A stretch of 64,000 nucleotides of DNA from the NCBI GenBank assembly GCA_025506515.1, contig CM046457.1, forward strand, positions 43,545,525 to 43,609,524. Direction: 5' to 3'. Origin of the DNA: Flaveria trinervia. Lineage: Eukaryota > Streptophyta > Magnoliopsida > Asterales > Asteraceae. The translations under genes and the position numbers were made by a program. Numbering within the stretch: the stretch's first letter is position 1; the number at the start of each line of letters is the position of its first letter. The notes beneath the pieces were generated by a model. The model searched no databases and was not told where the DNA came from. It saw only the letters and a list, made by a program, of their open reading frames with translations. Of this stretch, positions 35,172 through 46,389 are shown in pieces.

Positions 35172-36657
35172 AATATTAAATTATTTTTTTAAATTGCACC
35201 ATAATATCAAGAACTGTTATTATATTTAATCTAGGTATAATATTCACATTACATATATATGTGTTATCATATTATATTTATGTTGTATCATAATACTATA
35301 TATGTAGTATTGATGTATCATTTTTTTCTTTTTGATATAGCAATATTATACTCAAATTTAAGATTTTTTTAATGGTAATCTATTTTTAAATCATTGGTTA
35401 CATAACTATGCCATTCATCTAGCGTAGTCAAACCTAGTAGCAATACTTTAGTATTTACATCGTTATGGCATTACTATGACGTAGTCCAGAGCCTAATGAA
35501 CAATACTTCATTTGTCATATTAACATAAAATTAATTAATGTACGTTAGCATTCACACTATGTATAAAGGTAAAACATCTAAACAAGATTGTAATATATGA
35601 TTCGGCCTAGCATCACTGAAGGCATCTCGCGTGCAACCTAATAAATAGTTGTCTATCTATCAGTCTAGAATCAAACCAAAAACCATTTATGTATCTTGTC
35701 TTGAGCAAACATGATCTAGACCCCAACCTGTTTTATACTATCTACTTACCTTTATTATATCCTATGACTTAGATTATGCTTATGGTATCCTTACATCATG
35801 CTTACATTATACTTCATTATACTTGCAATATATTGTATTATAGTTACAGTAAACTTACAATTTGCTTACAACATGCTCACATTATGATTTTCAAAATACT
35901 TATAGAAAAGTTAACTTATGATTACTTTGTAAGTACCTCATACTTATCTAATACATATTTACATGCCTGTGTACAACAATATACTTATCTAATACATATT
36001 TATATGGTTGTGTACAACAATATACTTGGACTACGAGTGGTAGATCCAAACTTTTCGAAACATTTAGATTTGAATCTTATTTTCAAGCGAAGACTCTTTA
36101 TTCAATTTCAAACTGAGAAGCCAACTTACACCTTGATCGATACTTAGTTTTCCTTGTATAATGTATTAGAAACGTAGAATATGAATCACATAGAGAACAC
36201 TCACTGGAATACAATTGTTAAGGATATGCTTATGATTTTAAAATTTGTTACACTTCCCCTGCTTCTACCTTAATTAGTGTGTGACACCTACCAATCATTG
36301 GTAGCAGTCCTTTTTTGAACATAGAGCATATTCCTACAAAGATTACAACTTACTAAAAACCAAGTTCATTATGAAATATAGATTTTTCAATAGTTTATTT
36401 AGATAAATGTCATTTCTTATATTATTTTGAGAGAAGCTAACATAAATTGGATCAAAATTAGTTTTTCCACATGGTTACATCTAGTTAATTTGACTTTAAA
36501 ACCAAATCCATAAAATTTAATGTTGTTTCTTCAAAAATCATAGGTCGAGTATCTCTCAAGATCTTTGATATGTGCTTTGTTCTAAGTGAACTATTGGATT
36601 GTTGCCCATGTTTGTTTTGAACTTGGCTTCTATTCTTTTCTTTGAACACTTGTTTTT
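35172..36657. other. AT-rich region with no recognisable gene
   Basis: 1.5 kb without coding signal or LTR boundaries. The only structure I see is a two-copy 41-bp tandem repeat at 35941-36022. It may be the pre-insertion host intergenic DNA or a very old element. Confidence 0.6.
35941..36022. repeat. 41-bp tandem duplication
   Basis: Two adjacent units beginning TACTTATCTAATACATATTT, differing at a few positions (CATGCC versus TATGGT). Confidence 0.85.
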
Positions 36658-36778
36658 TGTAACACCCGGTTATTCTAATAAAGAAAATAAGAAAAAGAAA
36701 GAAAACATCAATTAACCCAAGATGAGGGGTTAAAAGTGTCAAAAGGGTAAAAAGGATAAAAGTTGGTACAAAAGCAAT

Positions 36779-37044
36779 ATGGCCGCCCACACCATGCTAC
36801 TTTTCACTTTTTGCAAATCGGATTTAGAGAGAGAGAGTAGAAACACATACTCTCGATTTGAAGATAAAGAAGAAGAAGAGAACGAATTCAAGGTAAGAAT
36901 TCGTGGTTTTATCCCAGTTAAATGTTTATGTGCTTATGTGTTTGTGTATGTGCTCGGGTGTGTGTGTTTGGTGGGTTTTTAGGTGTTTGAAATCAGTTGC
37001 AAAAGGGTTAGAAGGAAGATACACCCAAGTTGCACCAGGTGAGT
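36779..37044 (+). promoter_or_regulatory. Conserved spliced-leader-like segment in the gypsy LTR
   Basis: ATGGCCGCCCAC..., a GA-rich run, then donor TTCAAG/GTAAG (36893), acceptor TTTTTAG (36982), a 56-bp exon-like piece, and a second donor CACCAG/GTGAGT (37039). In H the same signals are present on the minus strand (donors at 56993 and 56825, acceptor at 56883), with a 57-bp middle piece. Splicing is inferred. Confidence 0.55.
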
Positions 37045-37261
37045 TCTAGACCTCGGTTTTACTTGTTTTAAACTCTCTTTGGGGCTGAAAATGTATTAAA
37101 ATGATTTTACAATGTTTATGTATGTATACCCGTATGTTTTATGCATGTTGGATGATGATTCTTGAATGCTTATAGGTTGTTCATGTTTAGAATAGCCCTG
37201 GTAAGCTTAGAACAGAAAGGTTTGATGATTTGGGTTTGAAAACATCCTAGAAACATGTTGC

Positions 37262-37690
37262 CTAGAAGGTTCATGCGCCTAAATAAGGCTCATGCGCCTG
37301 GGAATGCCTTAGAAGAATTTAAGTGTAACCCATGCGCCTAAACAGTAACCCATGCACCTGAAATTTGCCTTAGAAATGATAAGTGTATCTCATGCGCCTG
37401 AACAGTAGTCCATGCGCCTAGAAATATAAGTCGGACGACGAAGTGTAGGCTCATGCACCCCAATAGTGCCCATGCGCCCAAGTTGCCATGCGCCTAAGTG
37501 TCCATGCGTCCGAATAACCCATGCGCCTAAGTGTTCATACGCCCAAATAGTGTCCAAGAGCCTAAGTTGTTCATGCGCCTAAGAGTTAAAGTAGTTTAGT
37601 GTTGACTGATGCGCCTAGATAGTAATGAAATGCCCAAACAGGGCTCATGCGCCCAAATAGTGTCTAAGCGCCCAAATAGTGTCTAAGCGC
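37262..37690 (+). repeat. Word array (catgcgcctaaacagt) in the G LTR
   Basis: About twenty degenerate copies such as CATGCGCCTAAACAGTAAC, CATGCGCCCAAATAGTG and AAGCGCCCAAATAGTG, mostly in one orientation. Confidence 0.88.
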
Positions 37691-38703
37691 CCAACGCTTA
37701 GAATTTATTACATAATTCTTGGGAGTTTGTGCTCTTAGGGTTTTGACTGAGGTTTGACTAGGGCTTATTAATGATGGGTTTCATGCATGATTATGATTGC
37801 CTTATGATTGTTCCTTATTATTATTATTGCTATTATTATTATTACTTATAGTGTGTGACTTTACGTGGTATGTTTATTATCGTAACATAAAGTATATTAT
37901 ATTGTAATAATAAAGAGAAAGAGCAATAAAAAAGAGAAGAGGAACATTAATAAAATGTTAACAAGTCTTGCAAGCTTACAGGAGGTACACGACCATGTTG
38001 TCATTAGCTCAACTGTGCTGCGGGTTAGCTACACTATTATGCACACAGGGCCAGTCAATTGAGATTGGCAGGACCTTTGGAGCTTACCCTAGGTGATTGG
38101 GTCGGCCTTGTATACAGTAAACAGAAACCTCTTGAGGGATATAGATGGCCCATCACCAGTTTTCACCATGCATACAGTTTAGGGTATTGCTCATTGGTCC
38201 ATACAGAAAGTGAAAGATAAAGTTAAAAGATTACAGAACATACAAGGCATACAGTAAAGAGAACGAACAATATCTGTTCATATAGTTAATGCGTGCTCGC
38301 AGAAAAAGTAAAGAGTTGTTTTCATAGAAAGAGTATTTTCATACACAACATACAGAAAGTATTTTATTACTTTTAAAACTAGAACTCACTCAGAAATGCT
38401 GACTTTTATACATTTTCAGTTGGCAGGTAATTATTGTTGACGATGGCATGAGGGCGAAGCCACTCAGCAGGGAAAGACTAACATCAATTCGTATTTTATG
38501 TTGCTATTGTTTTGTAATGCGGTAAAACAATTCTTTTGTAATCAGTTAAAAGATGATGTATTGCTCAACAACAGTGTTTTAAATGAAATGAATGGTTTTT
38601 GATAAATTATTTCCGCTGCTTAAGTTTGTATAATTATAATGTTTAATGTTTTAACTGTTGTGATTGACCAACTGTGAGGTCTCTGGAAACGGGGCCTTAC
38701 AAG

Positions 38704-38717
38704 TTGGTATCAAAGCC
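38704..38717 (+). other. Primer-binding site of element G
   Basis: TTGGTATCAAAGCC, three bases after the LTR, close to the initiator-Met tRNA site TGGTATCAGAGC. Confidence 0.75.
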
Positions 38718-39045
38718 AAAGTTTAAGAGAATTGGGTTAAATAAAGTTTTTAAAACCTAAACTGAAAATGGGACAAATGGAGGGATATCAGCCCGAGTAG
38801 CTACGTGCCATCGGGTATTTCCGTAATGATAACCAGTATTATGTGCGTATGTTATGTGACTTATGTGCTCTTAGTAGATTTAGATAGGGATTAAGTCAGG
38901 ATAGGAGATGCTTGGGGTATGAAGAGTAAAGTAAGTGGCTAATCACAACTGGCCATTGTAGTTAAAGACTTACTATACTTGACATAAATGATTGTTACCT
39001 TGAATGACCGCGTTAGTGTTGAATCTTATAGTGTGCGTTTAGAGG
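38718..39045 (+). other. Leader of element G
   Basis: Non-coding stretch between primer site and gag ATG. Nothing else recognised. Confidence 0.7.
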
Positions 39046-40257
39046 ATGGTTGGCGGTAGATCTTTGAAAGCCTCTCATGGTGGAGGTCACGGTGCTGCTC
39101 CACGAACCAAGAGAGGGAGACCCAGAGTCGAGAAAGTGGTTCATGAAGAACCAGAGACCCCTCATCCGGAGGGTGACGACGAGAGCGCCAATCTGAGAGC
39201 CTCGGTAAAGGAGGCTATTGTGGAAGAAGTTCATCAGGTCATGCAGACAATCTTACCGTCTGTAGTGACCGAAGTTATCACGGCAATACGGGAAGGGGGT
39301 AGAAAGGAGAGGAACAGGTCCTCAGGAGAACGAGAGCAACCAGAGCCATAAATGGTTCTCTCTGATGATGAAGAGGAGGAAGAAGAGCCTGCGCTAGAGG
39401 TGGCATGAGGATGTAACTATGGGGCGTTTATGAGATGCAAGCCCCCTACCTTCGATGGAAACGGCACTGTTGCTGCTCACCGGTGGATGAGGGAAATGGA
39501 GGTTGTTCTCGATATCAATGGGTGCCGTGAAGATCAGAAGGTGAAATTTGCTACCCACTCTTTTGTGGACTCGGCTTTGTGTTGGTGGAACAACATTGTC
39601 CAAGCCGAGGGTAGCAGGGCCATTGGGAGAATGAGATGGCCTGAACTGAAGAAGTTAGTGATTGAGGAATTCTGTCCCTACAGAGAGATAGATAAGGTAG
39701 AAAGAGAGTTCCTGTAGCTGGAGGTAGGAACGATGAAACACCAGCAGTACACCACAAAATGTAATGAAGTGGCGTGGCTGGTGCCCGATCAAGTGACACC
39801 ACTGTCACGAAAGATTAAGAGATACATCCAGGGGCTACCGGCGGATATCCGTAGGCATATGATCGCCGCTCGGCCGAGCACTTTTAGGTTGGCGGTTGAT
39901 TTGGCTGGTAGATTATATGATGAGCGCAAGGTGGTGGTGGCTGAGGTGAACAAGAAGGGTGGTGGTGGCTGAGGTGAACAAGAAGGGTGGTGGTAACTAG
40001 AACTAGAATGGGAAACGGTTTGGACATGGTGGAGCCGCTCCAAATAATAAGGTGGAGAAGGTGGGTGACCGACGTGTGGTCATATCTGGTGCAGGGTTGA
40101 AGAAGTGTGGCAAATGTGGAAGGGAGCATATTGGTGAGTGCAGATGGGAATGAATGTATGCTTCAGGTGTGGCAAGCCTGGCCACATTGCTAGAGACTGT
40201 AAGAAGCCGAGGGCGGAGAGCTCTGGAGCGGAGAAAAAGAAGCCGGAGGAAGGAGGG
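39046..40257 (+). pseudogene. gag: Gag of gypsy element G
   Basis: ATG 39046 starts MVGGRSLKASHGGGHG, a basic N-terminus. The same frame continues to 39972 with in-frame stops at about 39349 and 39715. The capsid region has RCKPPTFDGNGTVAAHRWM and LCWWNNIVQAEGSRA, then KHQQYTTKCNEVAWLVPD and IKRYIQGLPADIR, typical of plant chromovirus gag. A 28-bp tandem duplication near 39940-39995 (GTGGTGGCTGAGGTGAACAA) causes a frameshift before the zinc knuckle CFRCGKPGHIARDC at about 40155-40200. Confidence 0.88.
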
Positions 40258-40260
40258 TAG

Positions 40261-41733
40261 ATGGCAAGTGCTAGAGCTTACACTATGACCCGGGAGGAAG
40301 CTAGAGTTGATCCCGATGTTATGTCAGGTATGTTTCTAGTAAACCAAATTTATGCCTCTGTATTGTTTGATAGTAGGAGTTTTATTTCCACTACTTTCTG
40401 TGCTAAGTTGCCTGTTAGTAGTAGAAAGGTTAGTGAACCATTCGATGTAGAAACTGCTATTGGTAAGTCCACTAGAATTACTGATGTGGTAGAGGACTAT
40501 GCCATAGAACTAGAAGGTCATAGGTTTGCTGCTAGGTTACACGTGATGCCCCTAGGTGGATTTGATGTAGTACTAGGAATGGACTGGTTAAAAACCTATG
40601 AAGCAAACATTGTATGTCGCAAGAAGATGATTCGATTAGTTGCGACTGATGGGAGTTTGGTTACGATTTATAGGGATCGCGTTACTACGATCCTGAAGGT
40701 GATTTCGATGGCGGTGGCGGGGAAGTGCATGAAACGTGGATGTAGTGCCTACTTGGCATATGTAAAAGATGTGGGTGCGTCGGTACCGCAATTATATGAG
40801 GTACCAGTGGTGTGCGACTTTCCGGACGTATCCCCGGAAGACTTACCCGGTGTGCCACCGGATCGCGAGATTGAGTTCCAAATTGATTTGATACATTGTG
40901 CTCAACCCGTTGCCAAAGCACCGTATCGGTTAGCTCCAATAGAAATGAAAGAACTGATGGAGCAGTTGCAGGAACTGCTCGATAAAGGGTTCATTAGACC
41001 GAGTATCTCTCCCTGGGGTGCTCCGGTCTTGTTTGTGAAGAAGAAAGACGGTAGTATGAGGATGTGCATCGACTACCGTGAGCTGAACAAGCTAACGGTG
41101 AAGAACCGATACCCCTTACGAAGGATTGATGATTTGTTTGATCAGCTTCAGGGTGCCAGTTGGTTTTCAAGGATAGATCTTCGATCTGGTTACCATCAGT
41201 TGAAGGTAAAGGAGCAGGATATCCCTAAAACAGCTTTTCGCACGCGCTACAGTCACTATGAATTCCTCGTTATCTCATTTGGACTGACCAATGCGCTAGC
41301 TGCTTTTAAAGACTTGATGAATAGAGTGTGTCGGCTGATGTTGGATAGATCAGTGATTATGTTCATTGATGATATCCTGATCTACTCGAAGAGCAAAGAA
41401 GAGCATGCTGGACACATCCGGGAGGTGTTAGAGACCATAAGAATGGAGAAGTTGTATGCCAAATTCTCCAAGTGGGCGTTCTGGTTGCATGAAGTTCAAT
41501 TCTTAGGTCACGTGGTAAATCCTGAGGGGATTATGGTAGACCCTGCTAAGGTGGAGGTTGTGATGCAATGGAAGTCTCCAACGACGCCATCTGAGATTCG
41601 TAGTTTCTTGGGGTTAGTAGGATATTATCGAAGGTTCATTCAGGACTTCTCTAAGATAGCCTCCCCGTTGACTAAGCTGACCTGTAAAGATTCGTGTGGG
41701 GTGAAGAGCAAGAAAGGGCTTTTGTGGAGTTGA
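40261..41733 (+). pseudogene. pol: Protease and reverse transcriptase of gypsy element G
   Basis: 490 open codons. The protease region shows VLFDSRSFISTTF, where the catalytic D-S/T-G has become DSR, so the protease is probably dead; FDVVLGMDWLKT is retained. RT: LLDKGFIRPSISPWGAPVLF, MRMCIDYRELNKLTVKNRYP, FSRIDLRSGYHQLKV, and the catalytic MFIDDILIYSK. Then FLGHVVNPEGIMVDPAK and SFLGLVGYYRRFIQDFS into the RNase H. A stop at 41731 ends the frame. Confidence 0.92.
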
Positions 41734-42160
41734 AGACCAGACTGACCCAAGCCCCTGTCTTGTCATTACCCGAAGGAAGCAAGGATTTGGTGGTCTATTC
41801 AGATGTTTCTTACTCGGGGTTGGGTTATGTGTTGATGCAACGAGGTAAGGTGATAGCCTATGCATCCCGAAAACTGAAAGTGCATGAGGTTAACTATCTT
41901 ACTCATGATCTGGAATTAGCAGCGGTGGTCTTTGCACTAAAGATTTGGAGGCACTATCTGTACGGGACGAAGTGCACCATTTTCACTGACCACAGAGCTT
42001 GAAGTACTTCTTCGAGCAGAAGGATCTGAACATGAGGCAGAGATGATGGTTGGAGCTTATAAAGGATTATGATTGCGAGATCCATTACCATCCGGGCAAA
42101 GCCAACATGGTGGCTGATGCCCTTAGCTGAAGCCCGAGCCGATTCGGCTGAAAGCATATC
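41694..42160 (+). pseudogene. pol: RNase H of gypsy element G
   Basis: Shifted frame: LVVYSDVSYSGLGYVLMQRG, KVIAYASRKLKVHEVNY, HDLELAAVVFALKIWRHYLYG, CTIFTDHRA with a stop at 42000. The following text (YDCEIHYHPGKANMVADAL) runs in another frame with stops. Confidence 0.88.
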
Positions 42161-43153
42161 AACTGATCATGACCTCTGATATAATGAAGCAAATCAAAGA
42201 GTTTCAAGATGAGGCACTGAAAGAAGATCATCTTAACTCTGAAAGGATGAGAGGTCTGGTTGGGGAATTGGGTGAAAACACACTTGGTGTTAAAACCCGA
42301 TTTGGATGAGTGTGGATTCCTCGTTTTGGGGATCTACGGGTGAAGATAATGGATGAAACCCACAAAAATCGATACTCCATCCACCCTGGTGCCACAAAAA
42401 TGTATCAAGATATGAAGAAGGATTATTGGTGGCCGGGTATGAAGCACGATGTGGTGTGGTATGTGAGTAAGTGCCTTACTTGTTTGCAAGTGAAGGCCGA
42501 GCATCAAAAGCCGTATGGGAGATCCAAACTTTGGATATACCGGAATGGAAGTGGGAGCACATCACCATGGATTTCATAACGAATTTGCCACGTACTCCGA
42601 AAGGGTACGATGCCATATGGGTGATTGTCGATCGTCTGACGAAGAGTGCTCACTTCCTACCGATCCACGAGACATATTCATCTTAGAGGTTGGCGGATCT
42701 ATTCATCAAGGAAATTGTAACTCATCACGGTGTGCCGGTGTCCATTGTGTCTGATCGTGACACCCGGTTTGCCTCTAAATTCTAGATAAAATTCCACGAT
42801 ACCATGGGGACGAGGTTACATATTAGCACGGCTTATCATCCCCAAACTGATGGTCAGTCAGAAAGGACCATTCAGACACTGGAAGACATGCTTCGGGCAT
42901 GTGTGATTGATTTTGGGGAAGTTGGGATGACACTTACCGTTAGCTGAGTTCTCCTACAACAATAGCTATCATGCCAGCATTGGCATGCCACCATATGAGA
43001 TGCTATACGGTAGGAGATGCAAAACACCGTTTGTTGGTGTGATATTGGTCAGAAGGAATTGGGGAGCGTCGAGGTCATTGAGGCTACGACTGAGAAGGTT
43101 GAGAAGATTAAAGCCTTCATGAAGGCAGCTTAAGATAGGCAGAGGTCGTATGT
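42161..43153 (+). pseudogene. pol: Integrase of gypsy element G, truncated
   Basis: HHCC zinc region (IHPGATKMYQDMKKDYWWPG and CLTCLQVKAEHQ), then core pieces MDFITNLPRTPKGYDAIWVI, a stop at about 42686, VSIVSDRDTRF, YHPQTDGQSERTIQTLED and ASIGMPPYEMLYGRR in shifting frames. It ends abruptly at DRQRSYV (43150), where the H LTR starts. The chromodomain-bearing tail and the 3' LTR are absent from the window. The H insertion at this point explains the break. Confidence 0.85.
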
Positions 43154-43211
43154 TGTAAGGCCCCGATCCCGGAAACCTCACAGTTGGTCATTCATAGCAA
43201 TTAAAACATTA
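43154..43211 (-). repeat. H 3' LTR, outer end (left fragment)
   Basis: TGTAAGGCCCCGATCCC, the plus-strand start of the H LTR, continuing at 55175 after the S insertion. It matches the complement of the G LTR end (GGGGCCTTACA). Confidence 0.85.
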
Positions 43212-43216
43212 ATCAC
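43212..43216 (-). repeat. Target-site duplication (ATCAC) of S
   Basis: ATCAC at 43212-43216 recurs at 55170-55174. Confidence 0.93.
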
Positions 43217-43717
43217 TGTTGGTCCATGTGATCGATGAACAGTACAATTGATAGGATAATTTGATCAATATCAACACACAAACCAAATAACAACAATTGA
43301 GAAGTGAATATGATGAATCAAGATATAATTGGTACTCAAATGAACAAACTCACTTAATAACAATAAGCACAATTGTATTTCAATGAAGTAATTGCTTAGA
43401 AATGGTAGCTTGCAACAGAATTCCACGATTAGGGTTTTGCAAGCTTACCGAACAAAGTGAAATGACAATAGTATATATAGCAGTCATAGATTAGCGAAAC
43501 TGTCATGCCGAAACTATAGTTTCACCCGGCAGAACACAAGTTCGCCGGGTAAACCAAAATAGCAAACTGTGAGCGAATGTATAGATTCGCTCACAGTTTC
43601 GCTGGACTGCCAAAACTGCTAATTAAAAACAAAATACAAAATGAAACTAACAAAAGTCCTATTACAATGTAAAGTAAACATCTATACTAAAGTGAGTCCA
43701 ACCTAACATGATCTTCA
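43217..43717 (-). repeat. 3' LTR of element S (501 bp)
   Basis: On the plus strand TGTTGGTCCATGTG...GATCTTCA. A perfect 15-bp-stem hairpin lies at 43564-43599 (AAACTGTGAGCGAAT, loop GTATAG, and its complement). Relative to the 5' LTR it lost 19 bp at a second hairpin near 43493. The TATA box (plus TATATATA near 43471) is next to the word cluster. Confidence 0.95.
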
Positions 43718-46323
43718 ATACTCCCCCTAGGTTGGACCTTACTATCTTTACTTCTCTTGATTTGACTCGTCGGCTCCGGCTTCCTCTGCTGCTGTTGTGC
43801 TATCTTCATCACCTCCTGCAGCAACATCTTTAGAAGCTTCAGCCATTGATCCTCCAAGGTTAGTTCCTGCATCACCAGCTTCTCAGAATGACCACTAACT
43901 CTAGCAAACTGCCTGGTCATGTCTTGAACATCCATGGCAAAGTCATCTTGTGCTCTCACCTTTTCAGCCAAACTCTTTACCTCCGCCCGTACTCCTCGTA
44001 TTTTGTTTGCCACATTCATAAACAAGCTTGCCTCTTTTCGTGTTTCCTCTCCTGCCCCAGCCTTAATATGATTTTCACAAAGAGTCAAGAGATCTTCATC
44101 ACTGAAGCTGAATAATTCCATCGGGTCAAACACCCTAAACTCTTTTCCGTGTTTGGCTCTAATCACCGCCTCGCCAGTGTTATTATCATAAAACCACTTT
44201 TCAAAGTCCTGTAAACGTTGGGGAAGAGGATCAGCCAATCTTACCCTGTTTACAGTCTTTGGTGGTTTGACTCTCAAAACAATCCTCCCTTTGCCAGTCT
44301 CCCAGTCTATATCTTTCTTTGATCTTTTTCGTTCAGCCTTCATGTATCCAAATGACTCAAAATTATCATTAAGTCCATTTTTAATTACCTTCTCAAGAAA
44401 TACTGCCTTTTCACTTAAATGAGCATTAATCAAAGGCAAAGTGGCCAACCGTCTCAGATCCCATTTGGGCAAGGTCTTAAAAGCCTTCCTCTTGTGCATG
44501 TAGCTGATATGACCTCCTCTTCTTTTAATCATAAACATCTTTAAACTAGGATTATAACACCAACTTATTATCCTCTTGTCTGCCTCTTTCCTGCTAAAAC
44601 CTTCCATATTTTGAAACAAAGGAGTAAGTTCTTTAGCCTCATTCTCCTTCACCAACCAGTCATTTTTATCCATCTCAAACACATCAGCTTCATCATCTCC
44701 CTTCTTAGCAACATACACCAATGGTCTCTCATCTACTTCATAAAACTCTGGTTCAGAATCATAATCAACCAATTGCTCATCCTCCTCTTCTTCATCAATC
44801 AAACCTTTTCTTTTATCATGCATTCCCTCAGTGGTAGCAGTAACAACCACTTCTTCACCTACACTATCCTTATCAAAATCAAACTGTAGGTTAACAAACC
44901 CTGCTTCAATAATATCATCATCCTTATTTCTTCTAGAATCTTCTCTTGGGATCTCTTGTTCCCCTGCTTCAGTATTAGCTGCTCCAGAAGTGCCCTCTCC
45001 TACCTTGGATGAAGTACCCACATTCAAGAATGAGTACTTAGATATCTCAGTCATATCATCTAACTCAGATTGAGTTAGTTGACTAGGTAGGCCAGCAGCA
45101 GCTTTCATTGAGAGATTTCTTCAAACAATCTCTTAATCAATTATTCTGGTCAACCAACATCTTTTTCATTCCTTCAATTACCTCATCCTTCTGTTTTCCC
45201 TAATCTCCTGATTCGTCAGTTTAGTCTTTATCATACTCAACTCATTGGCCAATGAAGTATTTAGACTACGAATAACATCCTCATCAAGACCAGCACTAGC
45301 CTCTTTCCTTACTGTGAAACCTCATGTCGATGTTTTGATCTCCGTTCAGGCTCAACAAAGTCAGTTTTCTTTTTAGATCTCCGTTCTTTCTCCACCCTTA
45401 TCTCCTCTGCTTGTGCATCTATATCTTCTTCAAAATCATAATCTTTCTCTTTTGCATATCTCTTTCTCTTCTTAGCTGCATCAGCTTGTTGCACCATGTT
45501 TCCTCAGTCCTTTTGTTTTCAGACTCAACGACCCGTCTGATATAATTCCAGCGTTCCGGAGGGTACATATTTTCCCAGAGATGAGTGATTTTACCACTGA
45601 AATCATGGCGGATAGCACAGCAATCAGCAAATATCCGAGGTTCATCTGCACTAATCTCTTGACTTCACCATGTTTAGGAACATCAGGAATAAGATCATCA
45701 ATAATCATTTGAATAAAGCGAGGATATAACAACCATTTATCCTTCTTCACAGCCATCACATTCTCTGCCATACACACAAAGATCAGTCTAGCAATGTTTG
45801 CTTTCTCCCCTTTACAACATATCACCATAGCTTTGGCCCAGTCAAGATTAAGTCCATCGGATCCACCCTTACGGTGATCTAAGCACATAATAAAAACACG
45901 AGCTATATATCTCCATTCCTTAGATAAAAAAGACTTTTTAATCTCCTTCCTCGAACCAAAAGCTGGTCCCTCATACCCCATTTGTCCGAAAGCTTGGAAT
46001 ACTTCAGACTCCATCATATCCACTTCATCACCAGTATCATCTTCTAGTCTAAGAATCCTCGACACGCTCTCAGCAGTAATAGTTATATCATGATCAAACA
46101 CTCTAGCTGAGATTCTCTGTACATCTCCTCCAGTGTTGTATTCTGCTGATCTCCAAAAATCTCTAATATGAAGATCATAGATAGTGGGTGAGTGAGAGAT
46201 AGCATATGCAATGGGTGATCTCTGAAGCCATCTAATACAGTCACGAAATCCGGCCGCCTTTGGAATAGTGTCGTCTAATATGGCAGTGATGTTATTCCGC
46301 TCATCAAACTTGAGATTCGACAT
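43687..46323 (-). pseudogene. aORF of SIRE-type element S
   Basis: ATG at 46323, eight bases after a splice acceptor. First piece (46323-45481): MSNLKFDERNNITAILDDT, the conserved SPIAYAISHSPTIYDLHI and FW, and a helical region (MVICCKGEKANIARLIFVCM). Second piece (45497-45309) is Lys/Arg/Glu-rich with nuclear-signal-like KKRKRYAKEK. Third piece (45108-43687, 473 codons) has an acidic region, W-Y module 1 (RIISWCYNPSLKMFMIKRR), module 2 (KWFYDNNTGEAVIRAKHG), a helical tail and a basic Ser/Arg end. The stop lies inside the 3' LTR, so the ORF reads through the polypurine tract. Two frame breaks separate the pieces. Longest and best-preserved aORF here. Function unknown. Confidence 0.82.
43718..43729 (-). 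other. Polypurine tract of element S
   Basis: Minus strand CTAGGGGGAGTAT directly before LTR start TGAAGATCATG. Confidence 0.88.
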
Positions 46324-46329
46324 GATAAC

Positions 46330-46345
46330 CTGAGGAGAACAACAA
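46330..46345 (-). other. Candidate 3' splice site before the S aORF
   Basis: Minus-strand TTTGTTGTTCTCCTCAG lies six bases before the aORF ATG. A good donor, CTTC/GTATGTGAG, lies at 46909, giving an intron of about 580 nt. Confidence 0.6.
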
Positions 46346-46389
46346 ATAAATTGAATAAGAAATATTGAAAAGAAGAAAATAAAACAAAA

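Larger units (their letters stand above)
36658..38701 (+). repeat. 5' LTR of gypsy element G (2.04 kb)
   Basis: TGTAACACCCGGTTAT...GGGGCCTTACA followed by a primer-binding site. Matches the H LTR (43154-43216 plus 55175-57231) on the opposite strand, for example at CACCCGGTTAT and GCTCGCA. Contains exon/intron-like signals near its 5' end and a word array at 37262-37690. Confidence 0.88.

Noticed and set aside
35776..36147. 123-codon ORF in the AT-rich region
   Set aside because: Composed of Y/I/H-rich low-complexity text over a 41-bp duplication; no homologue recognised.
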